Assembly (NCBI RefSeq): GCF_040298565.1
Contig: NZ_JBEPAK010000086.1
Location: 1-26,303, forward strand
DNA length: 26,303 nt
Origin: Kitasatospora sp040298565
GTDB taxonomy: Bacteria > Actinomycetota > Actinomycetes > Streptomycetales > Streptomycetaceae
Reading direction: 5' to 3'
The position numbers were made by a program, and so were the translations under genes. The notes beneath the pieces were generated by a model. It was not told the origin of the DNA and did not search any database. It saw only the letters and a program-made list of their open reading frames with translations. Below are positions 22,071-26,303 of the stretch, one piece after another (the stretch's first letter is position 1; every line of letters begins with the position of its first letter).

Positions 22071-22886
22071 TTCGCCGAGGAAGGGCAGCAGGGCGTCCGC
22101 GACGGCCTGCGGGTTGTCGGCCATCGGGTAGTGGCCGGACCCCTCGATCATCACCTTCCGGCTGCCGAGCGCGGCGGCCTGCCGGTCGGCGACGGCCGCC
22201 GGGTCCGGGAAGTCGGGGTCCTTGCTGCCCATCAGGACGAGCGAGGGGCAGCGGACGGCCGCGCACCAGCCGATCGGCGCGGAGTCCCCGGTGACGTGCC
22301 CGCGGGTGGCGGTCCTGCGCCCCGGGGTGCGCAGGGCGGCGACGAGGCCGTCCACGTACGCGTCGAGGTCGGCGGGCCGGGGGCCGGGGAAGGCCATCCT
22401 GCGCAGGTAGAGGCCCCAGGCGGCGGGCCAGTGGACCAGTGCGGTGCCCATCACGGCCATCACGCCCCGCATGAGGGCGTTGGACCGGTGCTCCACGAAG
22501 GAGTCGATGAGCGCGATCCCGGCGACCCGCTGGGGTGCGTCCCCGGCGACCTTGACGGCCGTGGCACCGGTGTAGGACTGCCCGACCAGGACGGCCCGTT
22601 CGATGCCGAGGTGGTCCAGCAGGGCGAGGACGTCGGTGGCGATGGCGGCCGGGCTGTAGTCCTCCCACACGATCGAGGACTCGCCGAAGCCGCGCAGGTC
22701 CATGGTGATGACCCGGTGCCCGGCCGCCGTGAGCAGCGGGTGCAGGTGCCGGTAGGCCCGACGGCTGTCGAGCATGCCGGGGAGCAGGACGACGGGGGCG
22801 CCGTCGCCCTGCCGGGTGTCGTCGAAGGCGATCCGGCCGCCGGGGACGTCGAGGTACTGGGTGCTCGGGGTGCTGGTGCCGTTCAC
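22062..22886 (-). CDS. Alpha/beta hydrolase
   Basis: 274 residues. The nucleophile elbow is VLVGQSYTGA (Ser104), the acid is in LVLMGSKDPDFPD, and the histidine in IEGSGHYPMADNP, a complete triad. PVVLLPGMLDSRRAY holds the oxyanion region, and TMDLRGFGESS is the strand 4 segment of this family. No signal peptide is seen. Close relatives include haloalkane dehalogenase-like, epoxide hydrolase-like and esterase enzymes; GQS rather than GHS gives no substrate. The GTG at 22886 follows a strong GGAGG at 7 bases. Its promoter carries a TetR-type operator, and the tetR gene lies immediately downstream, suggesting an inducible detoxification or catabolic unit. Confidence 0.9.
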   Translation of the reverse strand: MNGTSTPSTQYLDVPGGRIAFDDTRQGDGAPVVLLPGMLDSRRAYRHLHPLLTAAGHRVITMDLRGFGESSIVWEDYSPAAIATDVLALLDHLGIERAVLVGQSYTGATAVKVAGDAPQRVAGIALIDSFVEHRSNALMRGVMAVMGTALVHWPAAWGLYLRRMAFPGPRPADLDAYVDGLVAALRTPGRRTATRGHVTGDSAPIGWCAAVRCPSLVLMGSKDPDFPDPAAVADRQAAALGSRKVMIEGSGHYPMADNPQAVADALLPFLGELA

Positions 22887-22914
22887 GGTGGTCCTCCACG
22901 GTGTGTGCTGCCGA

Positions 22915-22951
22915 TAGCCAAAAAGCTACGGCTAATAGCCTTAGCCGTCAA
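22915..22951 (-). promoter_or_regulatory. Promoter with TetR-type operator in its spacer
   Basis: On the - strand TTGACG (22951-22946), 17 bases, then TAGCTT (22928-22923) form a housekeeping-type promoter. Overlapping it are CGGCTAA-GGCTA-TTAGCCG (22929-22947, perfect 7-bp arms) and GGCTA-T-TAGCC (22930-22940). Another GGCTA lies at the expected start point (22919-22915). This placement in the spacer is classic for TetR-family repression. The start codon is about 30 bases further on. Confidence 0.7.
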
Positions 22952-22959
22952 GGGTCGCC

Positions 22960-22997
22960 GCCCCGCCCTTCGTCCCCGTGTCGGACCGGGAGGGGGC
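22960..22997 (-). terminator. Possible weak terminator after the YiaA/B-like gene
   Basis: GCCCC-G-CCC (22960-22968) can pair with GGG-A-GGGGGC (22988-22997) with internal mismatches, just past the stop. A weak call. Confidence 0.3.
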
Positions 22998-23288
22998 TCA
23001 GACCCCTTCGACCCGGAACGGGTCGTGCTCGGCCAGCAGCTTCTCCAGCCGCGCCTGGTCGACCCGGGCGACGGTGTCCGCGGACTCCTGCCGGTCCCGG
23101 ATGACTTTGGCCAGCGTGAACGCGGAGGTGACGGTGTAGAGGAAGCCGATCCCGAGGAACGCCCGGGTCCACGCCCCGACGGGCAGGTAGGCGATCCCGG
23201 CGGCGAGGGCCACGCCGGAGACGGCGAAGGAGAGGACGGCCTGGGCGTAGTAGGCGGCCGTGGTGCGGGTCTGCATCGGTGCGGTCAT
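22998..23288 (-). CDS. YiaA/YiaB-like small inner-membrane protein
   Basis: 96 residues. Two hydrophobic helices (AQAVLSFAVSGVALAAGIAY and TRAFLGIGFLYTVTSAFTLA) flank the short loop LPVGAW. A charged helical tail follows (KVIRDRQESADTVARVDQAR) ending EKLLAEHDPFRVEGV. This matches the YiaA/YiaB domain of two helices; the long charged tail is the streptomycete form. The function is not established; some members are linked to stress or osmotic conditions. The ATG at 23288 was chosen by family fit; an in-frame ATG at 23276 is possible. Ribosome sites are weak. A TGAGTA-N4-TACTCA palindrome lies 36 bp upstream of the start and is a candidate operator. Confidence 0.85.
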   Translation of the reverse strand: MTAPMQTRTTAAYYAQAVLSFAVSGVALAAGIAYLPVGAWTRAFLGIGFLYTVTSAFTLAKVIRDRQESADTVARVDQARLEKLLAEHDPFRVEGV

Positions 23289-23323
23289 GGCGACAGGATG
23301 CGACGGCATCGAAGGGTCGCACA

Positions 23324-23339
23324 TGAGTAGGAGTACTCA
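23324..23339. promoter_or_regulatory. Palindrome TGAGTA-GGAG-TACTCA between divergent genes
   Basis: Perfect 6-bp arms (23324-23329, 23334-23339) sit 36 bp from the YiaA/B-like start and upstream of the peptidase leader. The arms are AT-richer than the surroundings. It is probably a regulator site for the YiaA/B-like gene; the factor is not identified. Confidence 0.5.
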
Positions 23340-23430
23340 GATGAACCCGGGTGAATGACGGGTCGTTCGTTGACGTCCGATCACCTGGACCCCGGTCGTC
23401 CCGGGCGGATGGCTTGGAATCAGAGCCTCC

Positions 23431-23436
23431 TAGGAT
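23431..23436 (+). promoter_or_regulatory. Candidate -10 of the peptidase leader RNA
   Basis: TAGGAT lies in an unusually AT-rich patch (23428-23450) just upstream of the riboswitch. No convincing -35 was found, so this is tentative. The RNA would start near 23443. Confidence 0.35.
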
Positions 23437-23489
23437 TAACGTTTGATAACGCAGCGCGGTCGTCAACGCCGTACCCAAGACGGCACCGT

Positions 23490-23648
23490 GCGCCGTCGCC
23501 TAATCCCACCGGCCGGCCTCCGGGCAGGCCAGGGAGCCGGGGAACCACGTTTCCCTGGGGTGAATCGGCGGGGCCCAGGCCCGGCCGTAGGAGACCTTCC
23601 TGCTCCGAACCCGTCAGCTAACCCGGTAGGCGCGAAGGAAGGAAAGGA
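23490..23648 (+). promoter_or_regulatory. c-di-AMP riboswitch (ydaO-yuaA type)
   Basis: Conserved blocks appear in the expected order: GCCTAATCCCACCGG (23498-23512), AGGGAGCCGGGGAACC (23531-23546), TTCCCTGGGGTGAATCGGC (23551-23569), CCGTAGGAGACCTTCCTGC (23585-23603) and CCGAACCCGTCAGCTAACC (23605-23623), then GTAGGCGCGAAGGAAGG. This is the ydaO class, which binds two c-di-AMP molecules and in streptomycetes stands in front of cell-wall peptidase genes, lowering expression when c-di-AMP is high. The expression platform probably lies in the last 40 bases next to the AAGGAG ribosome site. Confidence 0.9.
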
Positions 23649-23658
23649 GCGCGCCTCC

Positions 23659-24507
23659 GTGGCGTCGACGCACACCCCGGCACACCCGGCCGGCCCCGCA
23701 GCCGGTACCCAGCTCCTCGACCACCCCGGCCCGGACGGCACCGAGTCCCTCGGCACCGACGGGTTCGCCCCGGAGGCCGAGGCCAACCGCCACCGGATGC
23801 CGCGTCAGACCCGCGGGGCCTCCCCGCTCCTCGGCGTCACCGCCGTCGCCGCCACCCTGGGCGCCACCGGCTTCGCCTCCGCCACCCCGGCCGCCGCGCC
23901 CGCCGTCGCGGCCCCGGACGAGACGCCGGTCACCCTCGCCGCCGACCCCGGCCTCGCGCTCGCCGCCCGCATCCAGCAGCAGGCCGACAGCCAGCGCACC
24001 GCCGCCGAGGAGAGCGCCCGCCTGCAGGCCGCCCAGGAGGCCGAGGCCAAGGCCGCCGCCAAGGAGGCCGACGCCAAGCGTGCCGCCGAGGAGGCCGAGC
24101 GCGCCAAGGCCGCCGCCCTCACCCTGCCGGTGAAGGACTACAACCTCTCCGCCCACTACGGCCAGAGCGCCCGCTACTGGGCCCACCTGCACACCGGCCT
24201 GGACTTCGCGGCCGACACCGGCACCCCCGTGTACGCGGTCGGCCAGGGCACCATCACCTCGGCGGGCTGGTCCGGCGCGTACGGCTACCGGATCGTCGAG
24301 ACCCTGCCCGACGGCACCGAGATCTGGTACTGCCACCTCTCGTCGATCATCAAGGGCTCCGGCAAGGTCGCCCCCGGCGACCAGATCGGCAAGGTCGGCG
24401 CGACCGGCAACGTGACCGGCCCGCACCTGCACCTGGAGGTCCGCCCGGACGGCGGCGCGCCGGTCGACCCGGAGACCTGGCTCGAGCAGCGCGGCCTCAC
24501 CCCGTAA
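23659..24507 (+). CDS. M23-family (LytM-type) peptidoglycan peptidase under c-di-AMP riboswitch control
   Basis: 282 residues from the GTG at 23659, which follows AAGGAG (23644-23649) with 9 bases of spacing. A disordered N-terminus (1-52) leads to one hydrophobic helix (about 54-76, LLGVTAVAATLGATGFAS), which is a signal peptide or anchor. A coiled coil rich in Ala/Glu/Lys follows (about 105-155), then the M23 domain (about 160-280). Zinc ligands are His178 and Asp182 (HTGLDF) and His258 in GPHLHLEV, with His256 catalytic; WYCHLSS holds the other conserved His. It cleaves peptide cross-links outside the cell. The riboswitch places it in the c-di-AMP regulon together with resuscitation and spore-wall hydrolases known elsewhere in the genus. 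It is followed by repeats and a strong terminator. Confidence 0.93.
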   Translation: MASTHTPAHPAGPAAGTQLLDHPGPDGTESLGTDGFAPEAEANRHRMPRQTRGASPLLGVTAVAATLGATGFASATPAAAPAVAAPDETPVTLAADPGLALAARIQQQADSQRTAAEESARLQAAQEAEAKAAAKEADAKRAAEEAERAKAAALTLPVKDYNLSAHYGQSARYWAHLHTGLDFAADTGTPVYAVGQGTITSAGWSGAYGYRIVETLPDGTEIWYCHLSSIIKGSGKVAPGDQIGKVGATGNVTGPHLHLEVRPDGGAPVDPETWLEQRGLTP

Positions 24508-24540
24508 CGAACCCCCCGGGCCCGCCGCGGCCTCCGGGCC

Positions 24541-24564
24541 GCCGGGTCGCCGGGTCGCCGGGTC
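24541..24564. repeat. 8-bp tandem repeat after the peptidase gene
   Basis: GCCGGGTC is perfect three times in tandem, starting 34 bp after the peptidase stop, with partial copies on both sides. Confidence 0.85.
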
Positions 24565-24600
24565 TCCGGGGGCCGCCACGACCTCTACGGGCTCTGCGGG

Positions 24601-24627
24601 CAGGCCCCGGGTGCGCCCCGGGGCCTG
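24601..24627. terminator. Strong hairpin between convergent genes
   Basis: CAGGCCCCGGG (24601-24611), 5-base loop, CCCGGGGCCTG (24617-24627): a perfect 11-bp stem between the peptidase gene (+) and the 290-residue protein gene (-). Confidence 0.8.
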
Positions 24628-24652
24628 GCCGCGCGTCCACCCCACTCGTCGA

Positions 24653-24700
24653 CGGCCGGGCCGGTCGGTCCACCACCGGCCGGGCCGGTCACTCCGGCGG
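24653..24700. repeat. 24-bp repeats beside the stop of the 290-residue protein gene
   Basis: CGGCCGGGCCGGTC is perfect at 24653-24666 and 24677-24690, giving a 24-bp period. A third, diverged copy (24701-24721) contains the stop codon (24710-24712). Confidence 0.7.
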
Positions 24701-24709
24701 CCGGACTGC

Positions 24710-25582
24710 TCACTCCGCCGGCAACTGCGCCAGGTAGGCGTCGATCTCCTCCGGCCCCGGTTCCGGCGCGAGCTCGGGGAACTCCTCGACCAGCAGCCGC
24801 GGCAGCCCGGGCACCGTCCACTCCCCGAACAGGTCGAGCGCCACCTCGGCCGCCGCCGCCTCGAACCGGCCGAAGTCCCCGGCCAGTTCGTCCGGCATCG
24901 GCCGACCCAGCGCGGTCAGCTCGGCCAGGTTGCGGTAGCTGCGCCGCATCAGACCCTGCTCCAGCAGCCGCCGCGCACCATCGGTGGCCATGCCGACGGA
25001 CAGCACCCGGCCCGGCCCCCAGCCCTGCTCGTCGGGTTCGTCCAGCCAGCCGGCCGGCACCAGCGCCTCGTAGTCGGCCAGCCGCTCCTCCTCGCCGAGC
25101 CCGGCGAAGCCCGTCAGCCAGTCCCGCACCGCCGCGCCGTCCGCCGTGTCCACCCCGTGGGCGTGCAGCAGCACCGCGTACAGCCGCGGCCAGGTGACCA
25201 GGTCGGCGCGGCGCAGCAGCCCCGCCGCGACCTCGCCCTGCCACTCGGCCTCGGCGTGCAGCCGCTCCTGGCGCTTCGCGTTCAGCCGCTTCACCGCCCG
25301 CTGGTGGTCGACCAGCAGCCGTACGGCGTCCCCGTAGGCGAGCGGATCGGCGTCCGGCGCCGGCTGGACGTACAGGTGCAGCCGCTCGTACAGCAGGTGC
25401 TCCACCGCGGCGGAGGTCAGTTCGGGCCAGCCGTCGTGCATCCTGCCCTCGCCCAGCTCCAGCAGCGCCAGCACCGTGCGCAGCGGCGCCTCGGCCACCG
25501 GCGCGCGGCCCTGCTCGGCCGCCCAGGCGAGCAGGTCGGCGGCCCTGGTGCGCGGAGCGAGCCGCAGGTCATCGTCGTTCAT
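24710..25582 (-). CDS. Conserved-looking protein of unknown function, 290 residues
   Basis: Not recognised. It is a soluble, highly helical protein with strong acidic and basic balance and codon use normal for the region. It opens MNDDDLRLAPRTRAADLLAW. The middle has LLVDHQRAVKRLNAKRQERL, a likely long helix, and WPRLYAVLLHAHGVDTADG. The end is Pro/Glu-rich (LVEEFPELAPEPGPEEIDA). There is no signal peptide, membrane segment, cysteine cluster or nucleotide motif. The ATG at 25582 lies 6 bases after TACCGT on the - strand, a possible -10, so it may be leaderless. The 42-bp gap to the divergent GNAT gene suggests shared control. A scaffold or regulatory role cannot be excluded; nothing specific supports one. 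Confidence 0.8.
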   Translation of the reverse strand: MNDDDLRLAPRTRAADLLAWAAEQGRAPVAEAPLRTVLALLELGEGRMHDGWPELTSAAVEHLLYERLHLYVQPAPDADPLAYGDAVRLLVDHQRAVKRLNAKRQERLHAEAEWQGEVAAGLLRRADLVTWPRLYAVLLHAHGVDTADGAAVRDWLTGFAGLGEEERLADYEALVPAGWLDEPDEQGWGPGRVLSVGMATDGARRLLEQGLMRRSYRNLAELTALGRPMPDELAGDFGRFEAAAAEVALDLFGEWTVPGLPRLLVEEFPELAPEPGPEEIDAYLAQLPAE

Positions 25583-25624
25583 GCCCCGAACGGTAGCCGC
25601 CGGGCGCGGGTAGGGTCGGCACCC

Positions 25625-26197
25625 ATGGTCCCCGTACGACTCACCGGCCCCCGGCTGGCCATCCGCGAGTACCACCACACCCCGGAGGACGTGGACGCGC
25701 TGCACGCGCTGCTCGGCGACCCCGAGGTGACCCGCCACCTCACCTTCGGCCCGCGGGACCGCGACACCTGCGCCGACCAGCTCGAGCTGTACCTGGAGGA
25801 GGCGATGGCCGAGGACCGGAGCACCTACCAGCTCGCCGTCTGCCGCCGCGAGGACGCCGAGGACCCGGCGGAGGCGGTGCCGGTCGCGCACGCCGGCCTG
25901 ACCCTCGGCGGGTTCCGCTCCGCCGAGCTCGGCTGCGTACTGCGCCCCGAGGTGTGGGGCCGCGGCTACGCGACCGAGATCACGGGGCTGCTCTGCGGGT
26001 TCGCCTTCGGGCCGCTCGGGCTGCACCGGCTGGCCGCCCGGACGGACGTGGACAACCCGGCCGCCGCGCGGGTGCTCACCAAGCTCGGCTTCCGGCTGGA
26101 GGGGCGGATCCGGCACGACGTACACAAGGGCGGCGTCTGGTCCGACTCCCACCAGTACTCGCTGCTCGTGGACGAGTGGCCCGGCCCGACCGAATGA
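25625..26197 (+). CDS. GNAT-family N-acetyltransferase
   Basis: 190 residues, one GNAT domain of the RimJ/RimL type. Strand 1 is VRLTGPRLAIREYHHTPEDV. The acetyl-CoA site is in ELGCVLRPEVWGRGYATEI with the Q/R-x-x-G-x-G/A loop as WGRGYA. The later segment is GLHRLAARTDVDNPAAARVL and then TKLGFRLEGRIRHDV, all at normal positions. It probably acetylates an amino group of a protein N-terminus or a small molecule; the substrate is unknown. The ATG at 25625 lies 8 bases after TAGGGT (25611-25616), with no ribosome site, so the mRNA is probably leaderless. A perfect palindrome follows the stop. Confidence 0.92.
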   Translation: MVPVRLTGPRLAIREYHHTPEDVDALHALLGDPEVTRHLTFGPRDRDTCADQLELYLEEAMAEDRSTYQLAVCRREDAEDPAEAVPVAHAGLTLGGFRSAELGCVLRPEVWGRGYATEITGLLCGFAFGPLGLHRLAARTDVDNPAAARVLTKLGFRLEGRIRHDVHKGGVWSDSHQYSLLVDEWPGPTE

Positions 26198-26216
26198 CCC
26201 AGGCCGGCCCGAGCGG

Positions 26217-26244
26217 CCCGGCCGGGCCGATCGGCCCGGCCGGG
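26217..26244. terminator. 28-bp perfect palindrome after the GNAT gene
   Basis: CCCGGCCGGGCCGA (26217-26230) is directly followed by its exact complement (26231-26244), 20 bp after the GNAT stop. It would fold into a 12-bp stem with a GATC loop. Probably a terminator. Confidence 0.55.
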
Positions 26245-26303
26245 GTGCGCAGCATCGCGCGGGCGGCCAGGCCGCCGGCGTCGATCTCGACGCTCAGCTC
26301 CTG

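Noticed and set aside
26245..26303. Possible end of another gene on the - strand at the right edge
   Set aside because: One - strand frame looks protein-like (ELSVEIDAGGLAARAML) but has no stop before it runs deep into the GNAT gene; another has a stop at 26294-26296. Too short to decide.

Overview
The window is very GC-rich DNA (third codon positions almost always G or C) from an actinomycete. Streptomycetaceae (Streptomyces or Kitasatospora) is the best guess. It carries a complete conservon (a G-protein-like operon with roadblock, DUF742 and CYP157/CYP154 genes), a c-di-AMP riboswitch in front of a secreted peptidase, a TTA codon in only one gene that I found, several apparently leaderless genes, and MocR and SnoaL-fused ECF regulators. 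There is no sign of a phage, insertion sequence, tRNA, rRNA or CRISPR array. I call 28 protein genes.

Left part (1-11.3 kb), mostly + strand: an SRPBCC protein; a double-VOC protein; a HAD phosphatase/beta-phosphoglucomutase overlapping a GH65 disaccharide phosphorylase (a two-step disaccharide salvage unit); pyruvate dehydrogenase (quinone) PoxB; an XRE-cupin regulator with a striking palindromic operator and a downstream 60-residue membrane protein; then a MocR regulator (-) divergent from an ECF41-like sigma factor (+). The sigma/MocR gap contains an exact ECF41-type promoter pointing at MocR. An alpha/beta hydrolase follows.

Middle part (11.3-15.4 kb): undecaprenyl-diphosphatase UppP (-), a small basic membrane protein (-), an NRDE/TANGO2 protein (-) divergent from an AhpD-like carboxymuconolactone decarboxylase (+), whose gene is coupled to a PEP mutase/isocitrate lyase-family gene, then a small secreted protein (-). 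The AhpD-like gene is of the type that ECF41 sigma factors usually control.

Conservon (15.5-20.8 kb, all -): CvnA ATPase, CvnB roadblock, CvnC DUF742, CvnD GTPase, a CYP157-type P450 whose ExxR arginine is Trp, and a normal P450. Most junctions overlap. CvnC contains a TTA codon, suggesting bldA dependence. The upstream region carries three copies of a TTGRCRRGAT repeat.

Right part (20.8-26.3 kb): an alpha/beta hydrolase-TetR operon (-) whose promoter spacer contains a likely TetR operator; a YiaA/YiaB-like membrane protein (-); the riboswitch and M23 peptidase (+); an unrecognised 290-residue protein (-); and a GNAT acetyltransferase (+), divergent across only 42 bp.

The most unusual pattern is that seven gene 3' ends are flanked or overlapped by short tandem repeats (units of 8 to 24 bp, all different in sequence). 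The four divergent promoter regions lack such repeats.
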